From Metallyticus violacea (taxonomy: Eukaryota > Arthropoda > Insecta > Mantodea > Metallyticidae): a DNA stretch of 64,000 nt. Where the stretch lies: positions 81,277,001 to 81,341,000 of the forward strand of contig CM060835.1 of the NCBI GenBank assembly GCA_030762175.1, given 5' to 3'. The translations under genes and the position numbers were made by a program. Under the pieces are notes generated by a model that had not been told where the DNA came from, made no database searches, and was given only the letters and a program-made list of their open reading frames with translations. Every line of letters starts with the position of its first letter. Positions within the stretch are counted from its first letter, which is position 1. Below, in pieces: positions 11,712-24,653 of the stretch.

Positions 11712-12540
11712 TATACGAGGGTAGGTCCATAAGTTTCCGGCCTAAGCATTTTCAAGGCATGATAAAGACAAAAACTATATTTCAATTTTCAATATAGTTA
11801 CCCTTTATTGCAATACACTTCTCACATCTTTGAATTAACATTTCAATCCCCCCCCACCAAAATAGTCACAAGTCTTGTCTGCAAAATGGGCATAAACAGC
11901 ATCCATCACTCCTTCGTCACACTTAAATTTCCTTCATCGAAGGTCCTTCTTGAGTTTTGAGAAGAGGAAATAGTCACTGGGAGCTAGATCTGGGCTGTAG
12001 CATAGATGGTCTCTCCTTAAAGCCACATTTATTCACAGTTTCCTTTGCAACAAGAGCTGCGTGCATAGGCGTGATGTCGTGAAGACTCACACCATCACTC
12101 AGCTTCCTCGCCTTTTCTCTTTGATGGATCACGTAGTCTGTGCAGTAGGCCAGCACAGTACTCCCCATTTACTGTGGTGTTCCTCTGCTTGAAGTAAATG
12201 AAGAATATTCCTTTACAGTCCCAAAAGATTGTTGCCATGATCTTCTTGGTTGACTTAGTGACCTTAGCCTTTAGAGGCGGTGCTTCGCCAGGTTTATGTC
12301 ACTCCATTGATTCTCTTTTGTACAAGGGATCATTGTAGAGGATCATATTTTCATCTCCTGTAACAATGGTTTGCACAATTTCTCTCTCGTCACGGTAGAG
12401 CTCCAAAAATGGCTGACAGCAGATGACTCGTCGCTGCTTTTGAACTGAAGAAAGAAGTCGAGGCACCCATCTTGCATAACCTTATTCATAGTTAAATGTT
12501 CATGAATAATTCGAAGAATTGTTGTTTTAAAAAGAACATA
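11712..12540 (-). mobile_element. Mariner transposon, 5'-truncated, degenerate
   Basis: The low-coordinate end begins TATACGAGGGTAGGTCCATA, a typical mariner terminal repeat next to a TA. On the minus strand the pieces run in order. RIIHEHLTMNKVMQDG (second helix-turn-helix) is near 12500. QTIVTGDEN (first catalytic D region) is near 12360, and IMATIFWDCKGI (second D region) is near 12230. LHDITPMHAALVAKETV stands where HDNAPxH belongs near 12080, YSPDLAPSDYFLFSKLKKDL is near 11970, and RCEKCIAIKGNYIEN is near 11830. Stops and frameshifts break it, and the first helix-turn-helix and opposite terminal repeat are missing. It differs clearly from the mariner at 3230-4340, so it is another lineage. 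Confidence 0.93.
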
Positions 12541-12639
12541 GCAAAGCTTTCATAATGTATGTCATATCTGTTTACAGAACATCATACTACACATTGTTGT
12601 TGTTTTTCGGCCAACTTTGAAATATATTAAATAAATGAC

Positions 12640-12682
12640 CACTGTGAAAGTGTGTATACCTTTTTTGGCACCCTGGGTATAT
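12640..12682 (-). mobile_element. Orphan DNA-transposon end
   Basis: On the minus strand this reads TACCCAGGGTGCCAAAAAAG, followed by GTATACACACTTTCACAGTG. That looks like the terminus of a Tc1/mariner-type element flanked by TA. I found no partner end in the window, so it may be a solo or truncated terminus. It may account for the missing end of the mariner just to its left. Confidence 0.4.
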
Positions 12683-14893
12683 TCCAAAAATGCTTGGTCT
12701 TTAAGAGGTGATTAATGAAATGTTATTGAAGAAATATTTTTAGTGTGTTTGCACAAAACAATCATTGCCTTTACAGTCTCGATAATGAAGCGATTCTTTT
12801 CATTTGTCCGCAGAGAATGTAGGTGAAAAAATCCTTTCCACGGCTGAATTTGTTCCTGGAACTACCATAACAAATCCAGCAATTATCAATATGACTTTCC
12901 TGTAGCACTTGAAAAATAACACATCTTTCATCGTTTGATTTCTTCCAATCTTTATACTCAGTGTTCACAACAGTGTTCATATATTTGACTTCAATCATTA
13001 TTTTGCTGCAATATCACAGAGGAATTTTAGGCTGTCTGAAACTTAAGTTCATAGATTTTCAGCTTAATTCGGCGATATGCTTTCAATGGTCGGAGGGGTA
13101 AATTAATCCAAAGATATTTTGGCTTGGCTTTAAATGAATTGGGCCAAAGTTATTGAGAAATTAATTTTATCCAATTTTAGCATTAAATCGCACATCTTAT
13201 AATGCTATAAATCGTGCACTATTAGTACATTCTGGCACTGGTGTCACTTTTTAAAATAATTCAATGTAAACTGGCATAAAACGTTGTATGCAAGTGTGTA
13301 TTCTGAACACGTTCACTTCCGCTAAACCATTACCAAGATGATACACTAGTTACATAAACAACTATTAATAGTTGGTGACATTTCGCAGCTAGAGGCAAAT
13401 ATAACCACATTATGTTACCCTCCCTAAAACATGCTCGTATCCTATTTCATGATTTCACAGAAATTCTTTAAATCGTCTACTGTCACAGTGCAAATATGAA
13501 AAAATGTAAACTATTATACTTACAACCAATTCAATGTCAACAGTCAAAGTTAATATAAAAGGGGAAAAAAAGGCATAAACGTGCCATTCGTATAAAAACG
13601 AAGGGGACACAGCCGAATCGGCCACATTCCCAATTTTACATTAGTATGGTTTACCTTGCCTGAAAAATGGGAGGACAAAATCCATTTAATAATTTTCTCA
13701 ATACATATATCACATATTTCTGCCTCTTCCACAAAAGAAGGTGCTCTAATGCCCTAAAATGACTATTTTGTAGTGCGCTTTTCTTTTGCGCAAGGAACTG
13801 AACAGCAAGTACACGACGCTCATTTGTTTTAATAGCGTAGCTAGAGCTGAGCGGTTTCCCTTTAGCTATGCACCATGTACGTCGTCCTCGGGTCTTTGTT
13901 GCTGAGCCCCATTGCCGGACAGACAAGTTGGAGAATTAGTGGCGGAACAAGGCTCCTGTACTGGCAGATGTAGTCTAATGGGCCGGTGTCACTGTTGTCG
14001 CTGTAATTTAAGTTGGTAGTCTTGCCGACACAAGGCGTCATCGTGCAACATCGGCATATGTCACGTAGAGTCAAAGCCCTTTCTGCGGTGAAGGGCACAG
14101 GTAGAAACCAACGAGTTTAAATTATTTTAATACTTATATACCTCAAATTAATGGAAGGAAGTAAAATTACGAAATATGCATACTACGTCAAGTACGTCAC
14201 AAACTGAACAGTTCATGTTTTAAGCTTTTTTTCCTGTTAAGAAATGTCCTATTTTAGAAGAAACTAGTAATATTAAAAGATCTTTATGTGTTCAATGTAA
14301 GTTAATTATTAAATACGCACTTTTTACGTTTAATTAAGTAACAGGTGATTATCTCTCACAGTGAGGTATACGAGAACAGAATCAACACTTTTCTATAGCA
14401 AGTACGTAAACTTAAAGTCGTGTTGGTCGTTGTTCTTCTGTGAGTCAAGAATTAGTACTTTATAGAACTTAAGGGTGCAATACAGAACTTTTAAGTTCAT
14501 CAGATAACTTCTTGGTACCTGTGTTAATTTTTCAAAATTGTTTGTCGCGATTACTGGAGATCAAGGATCGAAACAACCTCACTGCTCAAGAAATAACATT
14601 TGGGCTGCCCCAGCGACGCAGCAGGAATTTTGCTTTGAGTGTGAGTTTCAAACCAGCTGCTGGGTCAATCACAGCTTTCCACAGGTAAAGGACAAATCAA
14701 ATTATTCACAGTTAAGGAAATGATAGCAGAATAAAGTAATTGAATTCACTGTTTTCTTGTATTCCACACTGTTACATTAAAACCACTGTTGACAAACGGA
14801 AGCAAACACGTGTTTTTGAGATCATAAGACAAAAGAAGATTAGAAGCAGTACAATTTCGATTTTTGAGATTAGGTTTTGGAATAATACTACAG
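12683..14893. other. Intronic DNA, nothing recognised
   Basis: About 2.2 kb. Several frames of 60-91 codons on the minus strand (12771-12998, 13550-14098) show no family motif. Cysteines appear in some, but without the spacing of a zinc finger. Confidence 0.45.
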
Positions 14894-16062
14894 AGATAAA
14901 ATTAGAAATGAAACTGAAGCAAGAGAACACGAAATTCAAAATTACCAAGATAAATAAAGACAATGGCGGATTTATATTGGCAAATATCCCCGCAGTGCCA
15001 TCTCTAGACCATACAGAAATCGTGATCAGAGACGACCAAGAATGAGACCGGTACAAAGGGCCCTGAGCCGGATCCTTGATTTAGAACAATGATTGGAAGT
15101 GTTTTCATCATGATAGATGATTTATTTCCAGCATCATTATTTTCAAGTAGCTATCAAATTGACATTTGGAGATCTTTTAACTTTTCTCGAATTTCGCTGG
15201 AAACGCTTCTTAAAGATGACAATGTTTTTTGGAAACACATTACTTCATAGTTGCATTTTGTTCCATGCAGTCTCTAGTAATTCTGGCTTGGACCACAATG
15301 TGTTTTAGCCGCCAATATGTGAAAAGAATCCTTAAACAACGTAAGTAGTATATGCTATCCTTTTCGCATCAACAGACTATGGCTGGAGCAACTTACAGAA
15401 TACAATCAAATGTTTTGAAGAGCAAAACATTTAAAATCTCGAAGCATAATCTACCTAATCTAAATATTGTAAAGAGTAATTGTCACTAACAAAACCTAAT
15501 CATCGTTAAGCGGTGAACAGCAGATGAGTAAGTTTTAACTTTCTATTGCGTGTCTTTTATATAAACCAGGTTTTCCACAGGCGTCCTGCCTAGAAGTCAA
15601 AGGTGGTTGGTTCTGAAACCTGAATAACAATAATTTATGAAAATAGCGAAAAGAAATTAAAAGGAGCCATCACTCTATTCTCCCGAAGTAACTAAGGCTA
15701 GAGAGCACAAAACGATCTTTTCTAGATAAATGTTTCAGCTATGATAACGCTGATGGCAAGATCTATTTTAAGTGGTGCTACTCAGGAAGTTTTCCAGCTA
15801 TCTAGGTCAAACTTAACGTTAAAATTAACAAACAGAAAATAAAAAAACAATTATATGTGTAATTCACAAATGCACGGGAGTCCATTTTCAGAAATAATCA
15901 ATTCAGCGTTAAAATGGGGTTAAATTTTAATTTCTTAAAGCCGATTTACTATATCCAAGTCACAGATGCATTTTTCTCTCTCGTTTCATGTTTTAACATC
16001 GTATTTTTAAATCAAGTTTATTAACGCCAAAACTTTTCTATTTTGATGTCCATTAGAATTTC
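14894..16062. repeat. Dispersed 1.17-kb repeat, copy 1
   Basis: It aligns over its whole length, in the same orientation, with 37434-38614. There are scattered substitutions and a few small indels (for instance 5 bp near 15415). The shared left edge is near AAACTGAAGCAAGAGAACAC and the right edge is TTTTGATGTCCATTAGAATT; flanks differ completely beyond both. The first 150 bp carries an open frame on both strands in both copies, but I recognise no domain. No terminal repeats or poly(A) are obvious, so the class of element is unknown. Confidence 0.9.
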
Positions 16063-17975
16063 CTTTTGAACTTTGTTAATCTGACCTGAAAGCATGAGAA
16101 TATACAGAGATCGGAAAAAACATGTGCCTGGCAGTGGGAACGAATGCCTAAAATGCTTTCGATGTGGATCAACGTCACAGCTAAGTTGCGAAGTGGCGTG
16201 TGTTCATAACCAGTCAAATGTACATCAATGCCATTGGCGGAGGCGTATGATAACCAGGCATCCAAATCTAACCACAAATCACTCGTTTTGAGAACTACAG
16301 TACGTAAGTTTCAGGAAAGATTACCATACTTGAATTGAATTACATTTTAGCACTTTACAGTATGGATTGCTGTTTGAAAGAAGTGATATGGCCGTCGTTT
16401 CACGCATGAAGAGCTGCTGATTTTTACCTGGCATCAGGCGGTAAAGCATTGGCGGCCAATTTTCAACATATGGCATGTAATGCTCTGTATCGAGCAAAAT
16501 AAATTATTTGTTTACGGTAAGCTATTGTGCTTCAAGTCCTATTGACCTTCATAACTACTGTTAACGCCTGTAGCGCCGCAACGGAGCGTCATTTGTTCCT
16601 AATCTTAGGTGCCGTTTTCCATGCGCTTCCACTCGCATATTCTACCACTCCTATATATTTTTAACTTTTGTTTTGCCGTGATATGTTGTTCCATCTATTC
16701 GATACGAGCTTTGGTACTTTGGTACTTTTCTCTATGAAAGTGTGCACGTTTTAATAAGATATGAAGTTGTTCAGAAAGATCACTCACTTCCTAAGGTTAA
16801 TCTAATCACTTATTTGGCACTGCAAAAGTCCGTCTAACTAAACTTAGAAATAAATGTTTTGAAACACAAATCGATATCAAAGCCTTTAAGTACAAAATTA
16901 CATGACTGATGACATCGTGGCTTCTGGCCTTTGGTGGATATTTAATTTGCAACCATTAGAGAAAATACCTAAAGTTTTTTGTGGTTTACGAAGCAATGAT
17001 TGCAAATGAAATTTGTGTGTTAATTTCTTCCTCACTACGAAGTAATCACCTATAGCCATTTTACAGCTGAATGACACGAAGATAATGTCCTTACCAGTTG
17101 ATGCAGTGAAAAGGAAACTAGCTTTCAGTGTTTAAAAAAAAAAAACGATTATAAAACTATAAGTTTTCATTTACTTTGCATGCAAGCTCAAGTATAAATG
17201 CATTTCATCAATAAAATACGTGACGACAATTTATGCACGAATTTCACTGTTAGAAAGACGCGTCTTCAGATGAAATTCTTATGATATCCTATGAGTAAGT
17301 AAATAATTCATGTTTCACACCTCATTCGAGTTTTATAGAAGTGTATTTTACGTGAGACGTGAGGACGTGAAAATAGAAGACCAAAAAGAATCATGGTATA
17401 TGCTTGTGCTCGCCCCAGAAGACATGGAAAGCACAGGAAAAATATGTAAATAATGTGCTAAGTTGACATTAAAAAAATGAGTTTTCATAATAAAAACTCC
17501 TTTAGTGGAATGACCAATATGTACTCCGTAATTAAAGACAAACTGAACAAAAAGGAATCTGAAACCACGGAAAAGAGAAGAAAACGCAATAATTAGAAAT
17601 GCACTTGAATAAACAAAACACACTCGCTCAGTACCATTTAGAAATATTTTATGGAATTATTTATAGATTACTCTATTTTTTTATTTGTTTTATGAAAGGA
17701 GCCCAAAGGGGACATTACTTACAAAATTTGTGAAAATGTAAATTACCTTTATGTACATGTTTATGTAAATTGCGCTGTAATTTGTAGGAATATTTACAAA
17801 ATGTTTCATAACGATATTAAAAACTTTGATAATCAGTTATACTTTTCTTCATTCTGTTACTTACCAAAGATAACTACTTTGAAGAGGTAAGCTAATTTTT
17901 TTGTTTTTAATTTTAAATGACTGGGTTTTCCGTGCACGCTTCTGTTGGCTGTTGTTGAATATTTCGTTAATGTGT
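16063..17975. other. Intronic DNA, nothing recognised
   Basis: No supported gene or mobile element in about 1.9 kb of AT-rich sequence. Confidence 0.45.
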
Positions 17976-17976
17976 A

Positions 17977-18013
<37 letters not shown>

Positions 18014-18014
18014 T
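17976..18014. repeat. (TAA)n microsatellite
   Basis: Uninterrupted TAA/AAT repeat of about 12 units. Confidence 0.97.
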
Positions 18015-19797
18015 AATGAACGTTTACATCGTTTATTAATTCTTCCATTACTCTACTGTACTCTCTGTAACAGGAAGCTATGTTTTGTTACGGTGCCTTC
18101 CTTTGTTCAAGATGTCAGAGCTTAAAGATAATATGACCATAGTTTAATTTTTATAAATATGTATATTTTATATTATCGTATTACAATTTCCATATTCCAT
18201 TTGCATTTCTTAGTCATGCAATTTGCTGTTTTAGTGCACTACAGATAATGTGATTAATGATCTAATCAATGTATCTGGAAAATAAATTATATTTTGAAAA
18301 CTGTTGAACATTTTTACAATCCAGTAATGAGATATTGGTTTTTGTTTAAATTTCGGAAATTCGGATCTTCCGATTTATTTTCCCGCGAAAACATATTTAG
18401 TTTGAGCTGTGTATTATTAGATAATTTATATTCATATATCATTTATGCCAGTAAAACCGTCAAAATGTAATGCAATAACGATTTCAAATAAAGTGTTCCA
18501 TTTTGGAAAACGGGTATTTAGAACTTTATTGAAATAATAATTTGATTAAAATAATTGAAATTATGAATATTAAATTAATTCGTTTTTATTTTGAGTGGAT
18601 TTCAGTATTCATTTGGAAATACATTTTTTGCTCCTTTTCTTTGCTAGTTCCAGTTATTTGGGTCATAATTACAACAGGCTTTTCCTCAATACTGGTGATT
18701 AATATCATAAGAAAGCAAATATTGCTTAAAGAAATGTTCTTGTCTCGTATTTTATGAGCTAGTAATATTATTATATTCTTTTTATATTAATACCATACCT
18801 AATTGATCTATTCTTAGATTACAAATATAACTCTTCTTTCTGTAGCTGCAAAGTTCCTGTTTTATATTTTAACTGCATTTGTTTTATTATTTCATCAATT
18901 ATATAATTTATTTATTTTTGTCACATCAGTTTCCTGAGGTTATAGACAAAAATTAAGTAAAAACAACAATAAAGCAAAAGGTAGGGTAAGCTGTTGCAAA
19001 TAGTGCAATAACATTTATGCTAAAAGTATTAATTATATAGCAACCGGGCAACTTTTAATACTGTATAAAACATATTCAAGGTTACAGAATAGGATTTCTC
19101 GTGGGAATCTATTAAACATATACAGTGAGATTTTATGACAATCTTACGTAAGGATTATCTAAGAATTGATTATTCAAAGTGGAAAAGCTATAAGGTTGAT
19201 GTAGGGTATTAAACATATTTCAATTTGGCTCCGTAAAAACCAAGCAATTATAAATAAATTGGTTGATATCTGTCAGAATTTTCAAATGAATAAAAGGCGG
19301 TTGACAATGGTAATTTAGTAATACTTCTTTTTTATGTAAAATAAGAATTGTGTATGCATTAGAACCATAGCCCCAATTATAAATAGCGCACGAAATTGTG
19401 GTATAGAAAAATGCACAATATGATTGTTTAAGAGCTTGTCTAGTTCAAGTGAAAATTCAAAATAATAGCAAGAAGTTTTAAATAGAAAACATTTCATTAG
19501 GTGCATGCTTTAAAATTAATATCAGGCTTTGCATGCCATTACTATTAACTATTGACTTCAAACTGTGTCAAGTAACGAAGACTACAGAAACATCAACACG
19601 TCTCTCCAATTGTGTCACTTTATTTACTTTAGATAATTTGAAATTCAATTTCATATCTTAATATTTTGTACATCTTATTTTAGTGATTCATTCTGAAGGA
19701 ATGTAGCTATTGCGGTTGTACCCATGTAAAAAATTTTGTAAAATGTATTCAAATCTCCATTAAACCTATCTACTAGGCGCCAAAATGTATATTATAT

Positions 19798-19800
<3 letters not shown>
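18015..19800. other. Very AT-rich intronic DNA
   Basis: No gene, recognisable repeat or mobile element seen. Confidence 0.45.

Positions 19801-19848
<48 letters not shown>
19801..19848. repeat. (CA)n microsatellite
   Basis: Perfect CA dinucleotide repeat of about 24 units. Confidence 0.98.
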
Positions 19849-19849
<1 letters not shown>

Positions 19850-20685
19850 GTCAAAGCTCTAGCGGACGCAATTTTTTTTTTCTCAACGAAACTCTGCATG
19901 TAACGATCAATTAACAAACTATTTATCGAGTTCGTTAACCAGAAAAATTGGACGATTGGAGTTGGATTTAACCTAAACCCAAAATTTAAAAATCATTCTA
20001 GAGGCATGCAACGAAACTCGGTATATACCATTTAAATAAAATAAAGTAGTTTCTGAAAAGTGGACCATCAGGAGTGAGGATATACCTGAAAGCGGAATTT
20101 AAAAAGCTCTCTACCGGCATCAATTTCTCTGCTCTAGCGTTCTGTATGTACTGTCCTTCACAAATTGGACTTGCTGAGGAATTCGCTTAGTTTACGCAGC
20201 TCCTGCGAGACAGACTTTATTTCATATAATACTGCTCTGCCTGCAGTTTTATACAATGATGAATACAGTTTGGCAAACTACAAAAATAAACAACTATGAA
20301 GTTTGCACATTCGTTACAGACGATGATCATTAGAGTTTACTTTGTAATAACCTTTACTTCCATATACCAACATATTGCTAAACATGGTTTTGGGACAAAC
20401 AGAGATTTCAGAAGACAATCGAACATAATTTTTTCATGATACTGATAACCTCTAAAAAAGAAATGGATTAACAAACGTTTGTTCTCTGAAGCCGTGTAAC
20501 CTACACAAAAGTATATAACGAAAAATATTTCACGTAATATCTTAGCATCACACTCGGTAACACTTGAAGAGCTGGACGGACTTGCTATCCTTTTGACAAA
20601 TGCGAGTACTAAGTGTAGCTGAATTCAAATATGGGCCCGGTTTCTGAAACGCCAAATATCTTTATGATAGGCTATTGGAGAGAGT

Positions 20686-20935
20686 TCTAAAACGTAAGAT
20701 ATCTATTCCGTAACTTTCTATTTTTGATAATTGTTTCCAAAACGTAAAATATATATACCACAACTTTCTATTTTTGATAATTGTTTCCAAAACGTAGGAT
20801 ATCTATTCCGTAACTTTATATATTCAATAATTGTTTCTAAAACATAAGATATCTATTCCATAACTGTATATGTTCCATGGTTGTTTCCAAAACATCTATT
20901 CCTTAACTTTATGAGTTGGATAAGTGTTTCTGATA
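20686..20935. repeat. 51-bp minisatellite, about five diverged units
   Basis: The unit contains AAAACGTAAGATATCTATTC, then GTAACTTT and ATAATTGTTTC. It recurs at about 20689, 20740, 20791, 20839 and 20889 with increasing divergence. The last unit is shortened. Confidence 0.88.
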
Positions 20936-21284
20936 GAGAATATCAAACAGATATCCTTTCGACGACTTATCTGACGAAAAATCGAGAGATATCTCTTTCA
21001 TATATCTGTGTTAGATGGCATACTTGCCGCAGCTCACAAATTTTTATCGCAGAAAACTAGAACAAATCTACTTGGAAAGCATTACTACTAACGTTATATC
21101 TCCGCACTTAATGTTTGAGAAAGAATTGATTTCCAGTTTTGACTCTGTACTTAAATGTTAGCGCCACCAATCCTTTATTTTCAATTATATATTTCTCTTC
21201 GGACACTTCAATTAATATATTTCAAAATCATCTAAGGTCTTATCACGTTTGCAATTAACCGAGTTTTGAATAATATTTAAAGCC
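20936..21284. other. Intronic DNA, nothing recognised
   Basis: No supported gene or repeat. Confidence 0.45.
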
Positions 21285-21516
21285 CGTTTTTACTACTGAT
21301 ACATGATTTGAAATGATAAATTAAGAAAGGAGTTTTTTTTTTTTTAAAGGAATTACGCTTTCTAGGCCTAAGTCTAGGAAACTTCCCGGCATTTGCCATT
21401 TATGTAAACTGAAGAAAATCTGGAAAAAAAACTTGTCAGACAGGATGGTCCTGGCAAGGAATGAACCCCAGACCTCCTGCTCAAAAGTATGTGTCTTAAG
21501 ACCTCGGCCTCCGTGT
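21285..21516 (-). mobile_element. SINE family A copy, diverged
   Basis: Antisense copy with the tail signature AAGCCCGTTTTTACTACTGA at the left. It continues through CTTCCCGGCATTTGCCA to the reverse complement of the head (GGCCGAGGTCTTAAGACAC on the minus strand). An internal T run is expanded. Confidence 0.85.
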
Positions 21517-21544
21517 TGCTAATGCAATTAAAGTACGGCGTTTG

Positions 21545-21931
21545 ACTATCGTTGGCCTTTTGTTTCAAATGATATTTCAGTCCAGCGTCTTAGTTTGCTA
21601 TTTTTAAGGTTGTCGGTAAATTAAACGAAACTAATTCCTTTCCTGGCCATGCTCTCTTTTGAAATAATCTCTTTTGACACTCTTTTGCAATTTTTTCCTC
21701 TAATAAAAATGTAATTTTCAAAACATCTAAATAAAAAAAATGTGCTAATTAAATAAACATTTTCCAGCGGAATAGCCCGTTTCTGCCATCTCTTGACTGA
21801 AATAGATGTTGCAACATAGCCGTCTGCATGAAAATATACGAACGTTATCTCATAGTGGAATATTACGTTTGAATATTGACAAATACATAATAAAATATTT
21901 AAATGGTCATTATTTCGAGAAAAATAATAGC

Positions 21932-21971
<40 letters not shown>

Positions 21972-22210
21972 GTTCGTCCTGTAAATTAAAACAAAGAATT
22001 TATTACTAAGGAATTGGACATAACCTAATTCAAGCAGGCAAACAGCTAACTATTCCTCTATCTTGCTCCTATACAACGTCACTTTTTACTAATACATTAC
22101 ATTCTTTCGTAGAACAAAACGATACAACTTCATACTTTACAAGTACTTGTATTGGTATGTTTATAATATATTAGACTGTATTTTGCAGGGTCGGCCTCTT
22201 ATATTCTCTG
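21545..22210. repeat. Dispersed repeat pair, copy 1
   Basis: Diverged direct counterpart of 56170-56830. Shared landmarks in the same order are ATATTTCAGTCCAGC-TCTTAG, TCTC-GACTGAAAT-GATG, TTGAATATTGA, an AAT/ATT microsatellite (here about 21925-21970), ACATAACCTAATTCAAG, TCTTGCTC, and GTATTAGACT. The interior differs by sizeable indels. No coding frame is shared. Class unknown. Confidence 0.75.
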
Positions 22211-23284
22211 TTTGATGTTCTATTGTTTCACAGCAATACTCAATACAGTACGACCCTACTGACGACAGCTACAGCAATTACATGATAAAAACGCAAGTCG
22301 CCATCTGCTAGATAGTTCTGAGCTTCACTATCAGAGAGATAGTTATCGAAAGATTACATTCTTCTTAAGAAACGGATGTAAGTTCTCCCTCCGATAACAT
22401 TTATTATGCACGACAGACTTTATTTACATGATAGTAGACAAAACGTGAGGTCCGCGTGTTAATTTCTTCACGTTATTAATCTGCAGTTTTCTGGTTTATT
22501 AATGTGGTTTATAGGTTGAATTAAATCAACACTAGCATGATACATCTTTTGTTTTTTATTAAGTTAATGTTGATTTAGTGCAATCACACCAGGAACTTGT
22601 TCAATAGAAAATGTTAGAACCACATGTTTTGCTCTTGATGTCCTTATTATGGCAGTGCACGATATAATATCATATTTACATTTCCTAATTAGCAGTAATT
22701 AAAGGAGCAGAGTGTATATAGGTTGCAAATTTTGAAGTTAATAATGAAACTGTAGTGTGCATTAACCACTTCTTGCTAAAATTTGTAATTAGGAATGACA
22801 TTTTCTTTGTGCCATTTTCTTTAATCTACCATCTTGTGTGAGGGTGACGGTTAATGAAAAGAAAAAATCGAGAAGAACGTATTAAGTGGGTTTTGGAGTG
22901 AAATGAAGAGAATTTCAATGAATGGGGTGAGCAGGATGTTATGTTTCGACTCCTTTGCATGTGAGGTTAAGGCAAGACAGGAACTCACGTTAAAACTATG
23001 TCTTTTTCCTTAAAATAGACGATGATGCTATCACAACTATGTCGATTAGTTTTAAGGTGTTCAGTTAAATGGAAATTGCACTTTATAAATAGGTAGTTGT
23101 GTTTACATGCGGAGAAATGTATTATTTTATATTTCGTTTACATATGAGAAATATTGTTTCTAAACAATTTCAGAGTCATAAAAACCATCGAAATATTTTC
23201 TGGTAATGAATAATGTCATCTTGTAAACAATACTGCGTAAAAGTTTCGTATTTGCTATTGACAGTAATAGGGCCTTATACCTTA
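22211..23284. other. Intronic DNA, nothing recognised
   Basis: No supported gene or repeat in about 1.1 kb. Confidence 0.45.
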
Positions 23285-23340
23285 AGAATTTTTAATAGTG
23301 TTTAACGCCCGTTTTTACTACTGAGGCACCACAGGCGGAA
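23285..23340 (-). mobile_element. SINE family A, 3' tail only
   Basis: AGTGTTTAACGCCCGTTTTT, then ACTACTGAGGCACCACAGGC: only the 3' end of an antisense family A SINE is present. It is 5'-truncated to about 50 bp. Confidence 0.85.
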
Positions 23341-24417
23341 TATACCTTAGACTTATACCCAAGTCGTCGATATTACTAATTTATAAAAAAAAATTAGAGC
23401 AAATTGTTTTACAATTGAAGTTATTTATCTGAATTCATATCTTAAATGTATAATTAGATGTTTGAGATTTGCAAACTAATAATGTCTATGATGGGCCACA
23501 AACTTTTTTTTATATTTTTAATTATTGTTTCTGTCACCATATCGCATCGTCGACATAATCCAAAATTCGCTTGAGCGTCACAATCAAAGTTATGCACGTT
23601 TTATACAATTGGTAATAAATTATTAAATATAATTAAATTGTTCAGTCGTTTTGTTTTATGTAATGACTTAATGACGCATCACAGCAAATGAAATAGATAT
23701 GTTGGCATACATATCACAACTGCTAATAATTTAAACTTTTTCTATGTGCTAATAACGTGGCAAATCATTTTAAATGTATATGCTTAGTTTAGTTTCTTAG
23801 TTAAATTGTTCATGCCGGATGAAAGTGAAGGAAAATATCGACATTTCTCTGCGGCTAGACAATCTATTGGTTGCGTGCCCAAAAGAGCTCATAATAAACT
23901 ATTGACAGTCATAACAGCTTTTTCATAATATTAGAATTATAATATGTCGATTTAAAAAATATCTCCATAACAACGGGTCTAAACAATTTAAAATCTATAG
24001 TTTTACAATTCATACAATGTTCTGTTTTCATTTCAAAAAATGCTTTCAAAAGTAAGAATTAACGTGTCATCTTCAAAACTTGTTTATTTTTAAATGTAAA
24101 GTTGCACTATGTTTGAAAATTCCTAATTGCTAATGTATTATTATAGTTGCTGCTCCATTTGCCACTTATATAAATCTACTTTTCCTTGCAATTCTGAACT
24201 TATTGTTGATATTCAATATTACAATTATATAACATTTAGATATTTAATGCCTTTTCCGATTATAAGCATAATATTTAATAAGTGTACCCCTTTATGAGTT
24301 CAGAATGCATTTCTCAAATAAACTGTTCAGGAAACAGGTTACACCAACAAAATGTCAACTTTATAGTACAATCCTGTAAATGTTATAACTAATAATTTAA
24401 AAAGAATAATAACATAC
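23341..24417. other. Downstream intron of vestigial next to exon B
   Basis: This is the start of the intron that follows the vg exon at 24418-24653 on the minus strand; its GT is at 24417-24416. I searched here and leftwards to position 1 for the short final vg exon and found no convincing candidate. No other feature is seen. Confidence 0.6.
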
Positions 24418-24653
24418 CGGCCATGCTGGGGTACGTGGAGTAGGCAGAGTCCAGCGTGTGATGGGACGCCGTTTGATCATGATGATGGAGACGCTGGGCT
24501 GCCGAGGGGGCGCCCCAGGGCTCCGGCTTGCTATACTGGTGATGGGACGCTACGTGGGGAGCTAATCTTGTGGCGGGAGGCAGCAAGAGACCGCCGTACT
24601 GCGCCGCCATACTACCGTGGTGATGGTGGTGATGATGATATTCGTGCACTGCC
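24418..24653 (-). CDS. vg: vestigial, internal coding exon B
   Basis: Exon of 236 nt with canonical borders: acceptor TTTACAG ends at 24654 and donor G|GTATGT begins at 24417. The entry phase completes an AGG codon begun in the upstream exon; the exit phase leaves one base (G). The 78 full codons begin AVHEY, followed by seven His. They then give MAAQYGGLLLPP, RLHHHDQTASHH and end LDSAYSTYPSMAG. The order MAQYG-LL, RLHHD-QTA and YS-YP-MAG is the known C-terminal part of insect Vestigial. Known role: nuclear cofactor that binds the TEAD factor Scalloped and drives wing and flight-muscle genes. This exon lies outside the Scalloped-binding domain, in the low-complexity C-terminal part. The His run uses both CAT and CAC, so it is not a pure triplet repeat. 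In Drosophila a short tail ending in YWF follows MAG; that last exon was not found here. Confidence 0.93.
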
